This document shows positions 18,082 to 30,100 of a stretch of DNA of 64,000 nucleotides, one piece after another. Source of the stretch: an uncultured Bacteroidales bacterium (GTDB taxonomy: Bacteria > Bacteroidota > Bacteroidia > Bacteroidales > F082); assembly GCA_937902805.1 (NCBI GenBank), contig CALEMB010000102.1:1-64000 (forward strand), written 5' to 3'. Made by a program: the position numbers and the translations under genes. Every line of letters starts with the position of its first letter. Positions within the stretch are counted from its first letter, which is position 1. The notes beneath the pieces were generated by a model. It saw only the letters and a program-made list of their open reading frames with translations, did not search any database and was not told where the DNA came from.

Positions 18082-18127
18082 TAAGTAAATTTACTTACAA
18101 CTGTCCCCCACATAGGCTATATTTTTG
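18082..18127 (+). promoter_or_regulatory. palindromic operator plus -7 element of the giant surface-protein operon
   Basis: Palindrome TAAGTAAATTTACTTA at 18082-18097 followed by CAACT, then TATTTTTG at 18120-18127. Element and 38-nt offset match 15431-15476 exactly, although the 17 nt between them differ. Predicted transcription start about 18134, leaving a leader of roughly 67 nt that is A-rich. Confidence 0.78.
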
Positions 18128-18200
18128 TAGACTATAATTTTTTATGGTTCCTGAACAAAAACAACAAACAAAACAACAAATACGTAAAAACTAATTCATT

Positions 18201-21200
18201 ATGAACAAAAAATCTTTACTCATTATCGCGCTGATGGCCTTGTTTGCGCCATTAGGCTTGATCGGCCAGACCCCAGAGGCCGTAATCGTGGATGGGAACA
18301 ATCCTTTCTTCGACAACTTTGAAGGTACTGAATGCGAATGGGAATTCACCAATGGCGACGGTACCAACGCCTGGTGGTGGGGCACCGTCACCTGCAATGG
18401 CGGAACCCATTCCGTCTATGTCTCTAACGATGGCGGCACAAGCAATGCCTATTCGAATTATTCTAATCTCACGTGGGTGTACTTCTGGAAACTCATCACC
18501 ATTGAAGAGGGTGGCACTTACCGTATCTCCTACGATTGGAGAAACAATGGCAATGGAGATAACTACCTTCGTGTCGGCCTGTTGCCAGAATCAGCAACGC
18601 TTACGGCAGGCTCTCAGTATCCCACCTCAGATTGGGTTTCGCTTGACGGCGGCACTCCTCTGTATGGTAACACCAACTGGACTACCAAAAACTCCAACGA
18701 AACGCTTACGGCAGGAACCTACAAGCTGGTTTTTGCATGGTACAGTTATTACTGGGGTTCGGTGTACAACCCGGCTGCGGCCGTCGACAATGTCGGTGTC
18801 ACCAAATTTGAGACGGGCAATCACACCACCTATGTAACTCAGACCCACACCCAAGACTTTATGAAGGGCACAGGCTCGAATGTCCGTATTGCCAACGGTG
18901 ATGTCGCCCTGCAATACAAGATGGAATCCGTCTCCGACTGGAATGCCACCACCAATCTTTCGCAAAACTTGAAAGACCATCAAGTGGTGACTTGGCACAA
19001 CTATGTCTATTGCGTGGGAGGTTACAACGGTTCTGCTCCTGTGAGTACTGTCTATCGTGCCTCTCAACAAACTAGCGGCCTCTCAAGTTGGTCAACGCTT
19101 AATGCTTTGCCCGTAGCATTGAAGGATATGGCCGTAATCGCCACACAAACCCAATTGATTGTGGTTGGTGGGCGCAATAACAACGGTGTGAGCGACAAGA
19201 TTTATTCGGCGGCTCTCAATGACGACGGTACCATTGGAACATGGCAGGAACTCCCCGTCAGTCTGCCTCAAGCCTGTTGGGGTGCTCGCCTTGTGGAAGC
19301 CATGGGTCACCTCTACCTCATCGGCGGTGCAAATGCCGACACTGAAAACGATGCCACCGACAAGGTGTATCGCCTGACACTGAACGCTTTGGGCGAGGTG
19401 ACGGGCATCACCGAAGTGGCATCCCTGCCCGAGACCCGCAACGGACATGCTGCCACTGTCTACAATTCCAAGATTATCGTCACCGGCGGTTATGATGCCA
19501 CCTTCACCCAAAAGAATACGGTGTACACCGCTGATGTCAACCTTGATGGCAGTCTCGGTGCTTGGGAAACCAACACTGCCTTGCCTAACGCCGTCTACGG
19601 TCATACCATCCTTTGCACCAACGGCATTTTGGCCGTTATGGGAGGTAAGGAAGGCACCTTGGAAAGCAACAAGTTCCAATATGCCGATGCAGATGCCACA
19701 ACTTATGACTGGCAGCTTTCTGATATTACTCTCTCCGAACGTTACACCGAAGGTGCTTCCTTTGCCTTCGACAACAAGATTTTCTACTGCGGTGGTGTCA
19801 ACCTTTCGGGCAACCTCAATAATGCCGTTCGTTTCATGGCTGTCAATCCTTCCACCGATACGCCGGCCTTCGCCAATCACCCCGTTTTTGTCAGTTGGCC
19901 TTTCGACATCGGAACGCCCAAGCAGATGGTGGAGATGAACTACCGCTTGGCCAACCCGTCGGAATATGCTTACGAGGTGCTCTATCGCACCGCTGACGAA
20001 GACATGGTGTTCAGCAACTGGACTTCGGCGGGCTCCAATCTTCCCTTCGCCATCGGTCAAACGAAGCGTTACATCCAATACATGTTCCGCATCACGGCTA
20101 CTGGCGAGGACGATTTCACCATTGAAGATGTCACTCTTACCTTGAGTGGATATAGCCAATTGGCAAGCAACCTGAATTATATTGGAACCCTCACAGCCGA
20201 AGGCAGCCCCTATTTGGTGACGGAAACCATTAGTTTCAGCTCAGGTACGCACAACATCGAACCCGGCGTCACCATATTGTTTATGCCCAACACAGGATTG
20301 AACATCGGGGCAGCCAGTGTCAACTTCAACGGCACCGAAGAAAGCCCCATCCTGCTGACTGCCTTCGAAGCCGGCAGCGGTAGTTGGAACGGCGTGTATT
20401 TTCAGGATGCCAGCGACAACAGCGGCTTGGCCTCAACCATGCAGTACACCACCATTGAGAAGGCCGGTAACGGCGACAACGAATCCAATCTGCGTTTGCG
20501 CAATACTAACCAACCCACCATCAGCCACTGCTCTTTCAATTTGGCTACTACCGAGGGTGTTTGGTTACAGAGTTCAAATCCTACCTTCAGTGATTGTACC
20601 TTTGACGGCAATAAGTATGGTATATGGCTTACTGGCAGTTCACCTGCATGCACATCATGTACGATGAGTAACAACACAAACGATGGTATCGTTCTCAACA
20701 ATTCGGCCCCGACCATAACCAATTGTACAATGACTGGCAATGGAAATGCAGGTATCTATTTCTATAGTGAAAACTTCAATGCCACCTTCTCTGGCGTGAT
20801 TTGCTCTAACAACACCTATGGCTATTATTCCTGCACACCCAACCGCACCTTCAATTTCGATAGTAGCATCATCGCCTTTGCCGACAATACGGCTGACATT
20901 GCTATGGGTGGTGGAACCATCAGTTCCAACCAAACTTGGAACTATTATACCAATGGTTACGCTCTCTTAGGCTCTGTTACGGTCTATAGTAGCAGTACAA
21001 GTTCGCAGCCCAAACTCACCATAATAGCTGGCAACACAATCAAGGTGGCTTCAGGCTATTATATCTATGTGGGCGAAACCAGCAGTAACTATGGTGGCCA
21101 ACTCTATGCCGTGGGTACGGCAAACCAACCCATTACCTTCACCTCGTTGAACGGCGAACCAGGCGGTTGGAATGGTATCCGCTTCCTCAATGGTAGCGAC

Positions 21201-24155
21201 TACAATTCATCTTCCTCATTGCGCTATTGCGTGGTGGAGAAAGCTGTCACCAACCTCTACTGTGAATACACCAACCAACCTAGTGTGATGTGGTGTACCT
21301 TCCAGGATGCCACCAATAATAATATTTATTTGTATCAACAATCCAACATTAGCATTGAGGGCTGCACTTTGAAGAATGCCTTGAGAGGCTTGTCAGTGGA
21401 AACCAATTCTAATCCTACCGTGGTGAACGTGGTCTTCGAGAACCATAGCGAGGCTTGCGTCCGTTACTGGAGTACCAACTGCACAGTGACCTACAGCGGC
21501 TGCACCATGAAGGATTCGCAGGCTGGTATCTGCTATTCCACACCGAATGTGGATATTGCCGACGTCCCCAATGTCACTTTCCAGAACAATGTCTGCAACT
21601 TTGCCGTGCCGGAAGGCACCATCAACGGCAACCGCACTTGGGCCGCCAACTCGTATGCCATTCTTGGCACGGTCAATATGTACAGCAGTAGTTCTAGTTA
21701 CTTTGGTGTCCTGACCTTATCTCCTGGCTCCGTGTTGAAGTTCGCTGAAGGCAAGCAACTTACTATTGATACTCGAGGCAGCTTAGTGGCCGAGGGTACG
21801 GCTGAGCAACCCATTATCTTCACCTCGATAAATGGCGAGGTAGGCGGCTGGGATGGTATCGCCTTCTATGACGGTAGCGACAGCTATTCAAGTCAGTATT
21901 CCTCGCTGAAGCATTGCATCGTGGAAAACGGTAACGAGTATAATCTGTACATGAGCGGTACTTCCAAACCTACTCTGATTGAGGACTGCACTTTCCAAAA
22001 CTCGGTTGGAAAAGGCGTGTATTTGTATCAGAGCTACACCACCTTCAACAACTGTGTTTTCCGCAATGCGGGCACAAGAGGCGTTGACACCTATAGTATG
22101 AATGGCACCTGCAACTTCACCAACTGCAGTTTTGAGAACAACGGCGACTATCCCATCTATTTCAGCAATCCCGGTTATATGGGTTCGATGACGAACACGA
22201 GCTTTACCGGCAACAACCCCGACGCAGTGCTGCTGAATGAGGGCACCGTCAGTGCAACCCGCACTTGGGAAGGCTACACTTACCATATCTTGGGCAATCT
22301 TTATGTTGGAAACTATTACAGTTATTCTACCAACACTTGGACGCTGATGTCTGGCGCCACCCTGAAATTTGCCGAGGGTAAGGGCTTCTACACAGGCAGC
22401 AGCAGCTACTGCGCCAATATCATTGCTGAAGGCACCGCTGAGCAGCCCATCACCTTCACCTCTCTGAACGGACAACCAGGTGGTTGGGATGGTGTTTATT
22501 TTGATGCCTATGCTGATTATAATGGACGGCAATCTTCGCTGAAACACTGCATCGTGGAGAACGGCAGTGAGTATAACTTGAGGATGTACGAAACCAGCCA
22601 GCCTTCTATTGAAAGTTGCACCTTCCAAAATTCCAACGGTTTTGGCCTGTGGCTTGATTATTATTCTTCGCCTGAAATCCGCAAGTCTACCATTAAGGAC
22701 AATGCTTCGTATGGCATTTATTTGGAAAGATATTCATGTCCCACCGTGGGTGGCACACCCGAAAAAGCCAACAGCATCTACAACAACGGTGACTATGCTG
22801 TGCGTTTGAATAGTAGCTATAATAGCAACAATACCATCAACATGAAGTACAACTTCTGGGGGAATATCGGCACTAAGGAAATTGACGACAATTTGATTTA
22901 CGACAAGCTGGACAACACCAACTTGGCCCGCGTCCTCTTCGAGCCGGTAAGTTGGTTCCCCATCGACAACTTCGGGCACCTGCAAGGCACCTTCACCTAT
23001 AACGGTGACGCTGCCAAACTGATGGCCAACCGCACGATGGACATCGTCAACACGGGCGACACCATCCAGGCCACCGCAACCACCGATGGCAACGGCGTGT
23101 ACGACTTCAGCAACTATGCTGTGGAGGTCTATAACGTCATGGACACCCTTACGGGCATCGACATCCTTGCTGGCGTGAACGCCACCGACGCCCTCTTGGC
23201 GATGCGCCACTTTGTCCACTTGGATACGCTGGTCGGCAACTATGCCGCCATCGCTGACGTCAATGGCAGCGGCGGCATTAACGGCACCGACGCCATGCTC
23301 ATCATGCGCCGCTCACTTGGCCAGTCGTTCCCCGCTGGCGACTTCTACTTCTTCAGCCCCAACGGCATTAGCGTCAACGGCAGTACCTGCACCTATGACC
23401 TGAGTTTCCTCTGCTACGGCGACGTGAACGGCAGCTACAACCTCCAGACCCGCGACAACACCATCGAGCTCATGACCGAAGGCCAGCTGATGGCCGAGTC
23501 GTATCAGGAGTACGAGTTGCCGGTCAACATCAAGAACGCTGTGGAGATGGGTGCCCTTACGCTGTACTTCGACTATCCTGAAGAGTACCTTGAGATTGAA
23601 GACGTGGTGCTGGCCGCCACGGGCGAGAGCCTGCTCTTTGCCGCTACTGACGGCAAACTCTCTACGGCTTGGTACAGCCTGGTGCCTGCCGTGCTGAACG
23701 AAAACGACGTCCTTATTAATATAAAGGTGCAGACCAAGGATTTGAGCAATATCGACGAGCCTGTGGCCTTCAGCATGGGAGCCTACTCTGAATTGGCTGA
23801 TGGCACCGCACAAGTGATTGATGACGTGGTGATTGCCATGCCCGAAATCGTCACTGCCACCATGGGCATGAGCGACAATACGACGGACGGTGTGCATCTG
23901 TCGACCTATCCCAACCCTGCCAAGGATGTCTGCACTTTGGTATACCAGCTGCCCGAGGTGGGTCGCGTGACGGTGTCGGTCTACAACATGATGGGAGAGA
24001 AAGTGATGGATGCTGCTAACTTCCGTCAGGAAGAAGGCCAGCACGAGATACGCCTCAACACTTCGGCCCTTGCCGCTGGCATGTACTGCTGCCGCATCAC
24101 CTTCGAAGGTGAAAGCAGTTGGATGAAGACAACTATGTTAATCATTGAAAAATAA
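18201..24155 (+). CDS. giant T9SS-secreted surface protein: kelch, beta-helix, dockerin-like, cohesin-like
   Basis: 1984 residues. Signal peptide 1-23. Residues about 30-210 look like a jelly-roll binding domain (PFFDNFEGTECEWEFTNGDG). Kelch-like blades run from about 255 to 535. A right-handed parallel beta-helix of four related blocks (starts about 710, 971, 1198 and 1411) carries the recurring pattern GTAxQPITFTSLNGxPGGWxG followed by a CIVENG-type turn. Residues 1657-1706 form a duplicated dockerin-like motif (GVNATDALLAMRHF and DVNGSGGINGTDAMLIMRR). About 1765-1880 resembles a cohesin-like beta-sandwich. A T9SS type A tail (YPNPAKDV ... AAGMYCCRI) ends the protein. It is the first gene after the regulated promoter and lies 6 nt before the next giant gene. 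Role is unknown; glycan degradation, binding or surface scaffolding are all possible. Confidence 0.85.
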   Translation: MNKKSLLIIALMALFAPLGLIGQTPEAVIVDGNNPFFDNFEGTECEWEFTNGDGTNAWWWGTVTCNGGTHSVYVSNDGGTSNAYSNYSNLTWVYFWKLITIEEGGTYRISYDWRNNGNGDNYLRVGLLPESATLTAGSQYPTSDWVSLDGGTPLYGNTNWTTKNSNETLTAGTYKLVFAWYSYYWGSVYNPAAAVDNVGVTKFETGNHTTYVTQTHTQDFMKGTGSNVRIANGDVALQYKMESVSDWNATTNLSQNLKDHQVVTWHNYVYCVGGYNGSAPVSTVYRASQQTSGLSSWSTLNALPVALKDMAVIATQTQLIVVGGRNNNGVSDKIYSAALNDDGTIGTWQELPVSLPQACWGARLVEAMGHLYLIGGANADTENDATDKVYRLTLNALGEVTGITEVASLPETRNGHAATVYNSKIIVTGGYDATFTQKNTVYTADVNLDGSLGAWETNTALPNAVYGHTILCTNGILAVMGGKEGTLESNKFQYADADATTYDWQLSDITLSERYTEGASFAFDNKIFYCGGVNLSGNLNNAVRFMAVNPSTDTPAFANHPVFVSWPFDIGTPKQMVEMNYRLANPSEYAYEVLYRTADEDMVFSNWTSAGSNLPFAIGQTKRYIQYMFRITATGEDDFTIEDVTLTLSGYSQLASNLNYIGTLTAEGSPYLVTETISFSSGTHNIEPGVTILFMPNTGLNIGAASVNFNGTEESPILLTAFEAGSGSWNGVYFQDASDNSGLASTMQYTTIEKAGNGDNESNLRLRNTNQPTISHCSFNLATTEGVWLQSSNPTFSDCTFDGNKYGIWLTGSSPACTSCTMSNNTNDGIVLNNSAPTITNCTMTGNGNAGIYFYSENFNATFSGVICSNNTYGYYSCTPNRTFNFDSSIIAFADNTADIAMGGGTISSNQTWNYYTNGYALLGSVTVYSSSTSSQPKLTIIAGNTIKVASGYYIYVGETSSNYGGQLYAVGTANQPITFTSLNGEPGGWNGIRFLNGSDYNSSSSLRYCVVEKAVTNLYCEYTNQPSVMWCTFQDATNNNIYLYQQSNISIEGCTLKNALRGLSVETNSNPTVVNVVFENHSEACVRYWSTNCTVTYSGCTMKDSQAGICYSTPNVDIADVPNVTFQNNVCNFAVPEGTINGNRTWAANSYAILGTVNMYSSSSSYFGVLTLSPGSVLKFAEGKQLTIDTRGSLVAEGTAEQPIIFTSINGEVGGWDGIAFYDGSDSYSSQYSSLKHCIVENGNEYNLYMSGTSKPTLIEDCTFQNSVGKGVYLYQSYTTFNNCVFRNAGTRGVDTYSMNGTCNFTNCSFENNGDYPIYFSNPGYMGSMTNTSFTGNNPDAVLLNEGTVSATRTWEGYTYHILGNLYVGNYYSYSTNTWTLMSGATLKFAEGKGFYTGSSSYCANIIAEGTAEQPITFTSLNGQPGGWDGVYFDAYADYNGRQSSLKHCIVENGSEYNLRMYETSQPSIESCTFQNSNGFGLWLDYYSSPEIRKSTIKDNASYGIYLERYSCPTVGGTPEKANSIYNNGDYAVRLNSSYNSNNTINMKYNFWGNIGTKEIDDNLIYDKLDNTNLARVLFEPVSWFPIDNFGHLQGTFTYNGDAAKLMANRTMDIVNTGDTIQATATTDGNGVYDFSNYAVEVYNVMDTLTGIDILAGVNATDALLAMRHFVHLDTLVGNYAAIADVNGSGGINGTDAMLIMRRSLGQSFPAGDFYFFSPNGISVNGSTCTYDLSFLCYGDVNGSYNLQTRDNTIELMTEGQLMAESYQEYELPVNIKNAVEMGALTLYFDYPEEYLEIEDVVLAATGESLLFAATDGKLSTAWYSLVPAVLNENDVLINIKVQTKDLSNIDEPVAFSMGAYSELADGTAQVIDDVVIAMPEIVTATMGMSDNTTDGVHLSTYPNPAKDVCTLVYQLPEVGRVTVSVYNMMGEKVMDAANFRQEEGQHEIRLNTSALAAGMYCCRITFEGESSWMKTTMLIIEK

Positions 24156-24161
24156 TGCCTT

Positions 24162-27100
24162 ATGACACGGAAGAATAAAATCCTCGTTTTGCTATGCTGC
24201 CTCTTCCCGTGGATGTGGGCGGCGGCTCAAACAGTCAATACGACAGCCGGCAGCGGTGGGATTTGTCCCGGGGAGGAAATCACCATCCCCATCACAGTCA
24301 CCAACTGCAACGGCGTGGCTGCCATCAGCTTAGTCTTGGACTTTGACAATACCAAAGTCACCTACGATGGCTATCAGAACGTGAACAGCACGCTTGCCGG
24401 GATGCTCGTTAACCAGAGCAACGGCACGATTTATATGACTTGGGCCAACATGAGTGCCATTGACTTGGGTAACGGCACCCTCGTAGAACTTCGTTTTACC
24501 AGCACTGGTGTCAGCGGCAACGCTAACTTGAGTTGGAACACCAGCCAGTGCGAGTATAGCGGCGTTTCGGGAACGCCTCTCCCTGCCAACTACACCAATG
24601 GAACGGTGAATGTCTATGCAGTGCCGAGCATCAGTTCACATCCTACGAGTTTTACGCTTACCGAGGGCAACAGCTCTTATTTCCAAGTGAGTGTTTCGGG
24701 TCAAGGACCGAGCTATCAGTGGCAAATCTTGCCTCCTGGGGAAAGCACTTGGCTCGACCTTGGCAACGATAGCCATCACAGTGGCGCGACCAATTACAGA
24801 CTATACGTGAACAACGTCACAATGGCGATGAACGGCAACCGCTACCGTTGTGTGGTGAGTGGCACTTGCGGCTCGCCTGTGACCTCTAGGATCGCCACTT
24901 TGACGGTGAATCAGTATGTCCCCACCATTGCCACCTCCTTGGGTACAGTAACCACTTGCTTCGACCAGGTCTTTTCCATCCCTGTCAACGTGACCAACTG
25001 CAACAACGTGGGTGCCATCTCCTTAGTGTTGGAATACAACGCCAACCTGGTGACCTATGTCGGCTACGAAAACGCCAACCCCGAGCTGAGCAATGGCTAC
25101 ATGCGTGTGAACGCTTCCAACGGCAGGGTTTATTTCACCTGGGCCACTTCGAGCCAAGCGCTCCAGATGGGCAACGGCCAGCTGATATCCTTTGCTTTTA
25201 GGTCGGCAGCGGGCAACTCCCAACTGACGTGGATCACCGACCAGTGCGAATACAGTAACCCGTCGGGGCAGTCCATCCCGGCCTCATACAGCAACTCCAA
25301 CCTGACCATCTACTATCCGCCTACCATCACCTCGCAACCCTCCAACAGGTCGGTGATGGAAGGCAGCAATACCAGCTTTAGTATCAATGCCACGGGCAAT
25401 AACCTGGCTTACCAATGGAAGATGAGCCAAGACAACGGCATCTCGTGGGAGACGCTGAGCAACGGCGGGCACTACAGCGGCGTCAACAGCAGTACATTGT
25501 ATATTAATGATGTGTTGTACACAATGGACGGCTACCGCTACCGCTGCGAAGTGAGCGGTACCTGCGAGCCTTCGGTGGTGTCCAACTACGCCACCCTGGC
25601 AGTGGAGATGCAGATGTCCAACATCCAAACCACAGCGGGAAGCCTGAACACCTGCACGCAGACTTCATTCGGCATCCCGATTTCGGTGACCAACTGCAAC
25701 CGAGTGGGTGCCATCAGTTTGGCTTTAGCTTACGACAACACCAAGTTGACCTACACAGGCTACGAGGGTGTGAATCCAGCACTTGCCAACGGAATGTTGC
25801 AAGTGAATGCCGTCAATGGCACAGTCTTTATCTCTTGGGCCTCTGTTGAGGGAGCTAATGTGGGCAACTCTAACCTACTTACCCTCAACTTCACGGCACA
25901 AGCCACAGGTTCCAGCAACCTGACATGGAACACCAACTATTGCGAATATGCCAATCCACGAGGTGCGGTGTTCCCAGCGACTTTTGTCAATGGCACGGTA
26001 ACCGTGGGTGACATGAGTTTCCAAATCACCTCGCAACCTGTTGACCAAACTGTGACGATGGGAGAGAGCACCAACTTCAATGTGGAAGTTTCGGGAACGA
26101 CCAGCGGATTCCAATGGCAGGTCAGCACTGACGGAGGCTCCTCATGGAACAATGTCATTGTGGGTAATGGTGAACACTATTCCAATCCGAACTCTCATCA
26201 GCTCGGTGTCAGCAGCACGACGCTTGAGATGAACGGCTACCGTTACCGTTGCGTGATAAGCGGCTCTTGCGGTGTGCAATATTCCTCATCGGCCATCCTG
26301 ACGGTGAATCTGCCTCCCAACTATTATGAAATCACCCTTGCCGTTGACCCCGAAGAGGGTGGTACGGTGACAGGTGCTGGAGCCCACATAGAGAATACCC
26401 CATGTACGGTGGTTGCAACGCCAGCTGTGGGCTACAACTTCGTCAATTGGACAGAAAATGGCGTGGAAGTCTCGAACGAAGCTTCCTACACCTTTATTCC
26501 GACAGCTAACCGTAATTTGGTAGCCCATTTCACCCTTCAGGAGATTACGATCAGCGTCAGTGCTAACCCTATGGGTGCCGGTACGCTCAATGGTGGCGGC
26601 ACTTATCTTTATGGTAGCCACGTTCTGTTGACCGCCATTCCTATCACGGGTTCGGTGTTTGATAACTGGACGGAAAACGGGGAGGTTGTCTCAACTAACC
26701 AGAGTATCAGTTTCACGGCTGAGGCCGACCGTACCTTGGTGGCCAACTTCTCGGTGCAGCAAATCAACATTGCGGCTACACCGGTGCCTGCCGGCAACGG
26801 TAGTGTTGAAGGCTCAGGTGTTTATGCATACGGATCTACGGTCACCCTGGTGGCCCATGCTGGAGAAGGCTTCGAGTTCTCCAACTGGACGGAAAACGGC
26901 TTGGTGATTTCATCAAACGACACATTGAGCTTCACTGCCGAAGATGACCGTAACTTGGAGGCGCATTTCGTCACCCAATCTTTGACCATTACCACCGCTG
27001 TCGACCCTGAAATAGGCGGCACTGTTACGGGTGCTGGTACTTATGAATATGGCGACCCCGTATTGCTGACTGCTACCCCAATAGGCACGGCTGAATTCAT

Positions 27101-30100
27101 TGAATGGAGGGAAAACGGACAGCAAGTTTCCGACCAACCCACCTATAGCTTCAACGCCTACACCGACCGTCATTTGGTGGCGCATTTCAACGTCACCGTC
27201 AACATCACAGCTACGACGCAGCCTGAGGAAAGCGGCGTGATTACAGGCTCGGGCACATACACCTATGGTCATACGGCCACCCTGAGCACTTCGCCTAACA
27301 CAGGATACAGCTTTGTGAACTGGACCGAGAGCGACACGGTGTATTCAACCACCACCACCATCAGCCTCACGGCATACGAAAACCGTAGTTTCGTGGCTCA
27401 CTATGATTCCATCATGCACCACGTCAGCGTGGCGAGCAACTCGGAAGTGGCAGGATGGGTGTCAGGTGGTGGCGACTTTATCGAAGGCTCACAGGTTATG
27501 GTTTCGGCACATCCCAACAACCAGTTTGACTTTGTTCGTTGGACCGAAAACAACCAAACCGTGTCGGTCAATCCGAACTACAGCTTCCAGATTTGGGGCG
27601 ACCGCGACCTGATGGCCGAGTTTGAGCGACACATCACCGACACGACGGCAGCCTCGTGCGTAGCGTTTGAATGGCATGGTCACACCTATACCTCAAACGG
27701 CATCTACTACGACACCCTGACCAGCTATGTGGGGGTGGATAGCATTGTGGCTTTGCATTTGACGCTATATCCGACAATTCTCATCGAGGAAGACAGGTTT
27801 GTGTGTGACTCCGCAAGCATACTCTGGCATGGCAAGACATTGACCAACAGCGGTGTCTATTACGACACGCTGACCTCCATACACGGTTGCGACAGCATCC
27901 ATGAGCTGACGCTTCAAATCCATAGGATACCCGTGGGCGATTTTACGTTCATGACACCTACCGATAACGACGAGATTACCACCATGCCGCTCACTTTGGC
28001 ATGGAACTCGGTGCCGGGTGCAACACAATATGATTTGTACCTATGGGACATCAACGACCCCGAACCCGAGACACCCTACAGGCCAAACTTGTCGAGCAGC
28101 TACACCACGGTTTCAGCACTGATGAACTACCACACCTACAACTGGTATGTAGTAGCGCGGAATGCCTGCCACGAACAGACCTCCGAAATACATTCATTCC
28201 ATCTTAATGTCACGCCTAACATAAGCGTCAGCCAAAACAGTCTCGATTTCGGCGAGGTGACCCTTAACCAAACCTCAAACAAGAATTTGACTGTAACCGG
28301 CTATTATCTCGGATATGAAGTTGATGTCCAGATTACCGGTGAGGATGCCAATGCTTATTCATATACCACCGCATCGGGATGGAACGGCTATTCAGGCGGT
28401 ATTCTGGTTGTCAGCTTCAATCCGACAATGCCGAAATTCGAATACAACGCAAACCTTGTTATCATTAGCGGTGACTTGACCCAAACCGTGAGCCTGATTG
28501 GTAGCGTGGCCAACTTGTTCACTTTCAACACTGTTGTCGATGAGGACGTATTCTCGATGGGCAGTACTATTCCCATCCACGGCTCCGTATTCAACTGGGA
28601 GAACGCGCCAGCCGCCGACATTGAAATGGAGGTGACTGTTACGGTCATGAACATGAGACGCACCATCATGACACAAACCGATGCCGACGGACTTTTCACG
28701 GTGGAGTTTGAGCCAATGCCCACTGAATCGGGTTACTACACCGTCAACTCGGGCAGGGTTGGCCACTACAGCACGGCAGTGCACGACGAGTTCAATATAC
28801 CGGGAATGGTTGCCGCGAGCAACGATTTCAAGACCTGTCTCGTTGACCAAGGCTGGTCGAAGACCGACTCCATCCGAATCAGAAACAAGAGTAACCTGCC
28901 GCTGACCCACATCCAACTCACAGCATTGACAACCATAGAAGGCTGTTCATGGTCAGCATCGCCCGTTAGTCTCGGCGGATTGGAAGAGGGTTATCTCGTC
29001 TACACCATCAGCGGCTCCGAATTGACGGAAGGCAACCAATATCAAGAACTCAAACTAAAAGCCACCAGTGCAGAAGGTGCCGAGATGCAGTTCAGCGTGT
29101 GGTACTACTGCAAAGCGGCACGCGGCAACCTCGACGTGTGGCCTAATATGTTGACCACCACCATGACCAAGGGCCAGAGCAAGATTGTTGACGTGATGTT
29201 GGTTAATGGTGGCACAAGCGAGACAGGATCCATCACAGTGGAACTGCCTAACGAGAACTGGTTGTCATTAGTGGGTAGCAACACAATGTCTTCGATACCT
29301 GTCAACGACACGGCATACTTCTCGTTGCGTCTGTCGCCTAGTGAGGACATCGACTTGGTGCAATACACCGGCTCCGTCGTCATTCACAGCGAACGCGGCG
29401 ACGACAAGGTGATGTATTACAACATCAATGCCATCTCCGAATCGACAGGTGCCATCCTTGTGGATGCCACAGACGAATACACTTACAACACCAACGGCGG
29501 CCATGGTCCGCATCTTGCAGGTGCTTTTGTGACCATTACCAACTATTATTCGCTTGAGACGGTAGCTCAAGGCTACACTGACGAAAACGGACTGTTCCAT
29601 GTACAAGGCTACACCGACCGAAACGGACAGCGCACGGAAGGTCTGCCCGAAGGCTATTATCGCGTGAAAGTGACTGCCGACCGTCATGATGAATATGTTA
29701 ACAATATCAGTGTGGGAGCCGGCAGCACCACCAGAGTGAATGCATTTATGCAATATCAGGCCATAACCTATTCTTGGGATGTACAACCTACCGAGATTGA
29801 GGATGAATACACCTTCGAGCTTGTAACGGTATTTGAGACCAATGTACCCAAGCCAGTGATTACCATTGACCATACCAGTACCCGTGACCTTGAATACGGC
29901 GAGACCGACAATTTCTCGCTCATCATCACCAACCACGGTTTGATTACTGCATATGAAAATACTATTACATTGGATCAGATGGATGAATACAGCTTTGTTC
30001 CCTTGTGGGATTTCATCGACTCAATTCCAGCACAAACTACTGTGATTGTGCCATGCCAGTACACCCATTTGGAACCTGGACGCAACTATAATAGAAGTGG

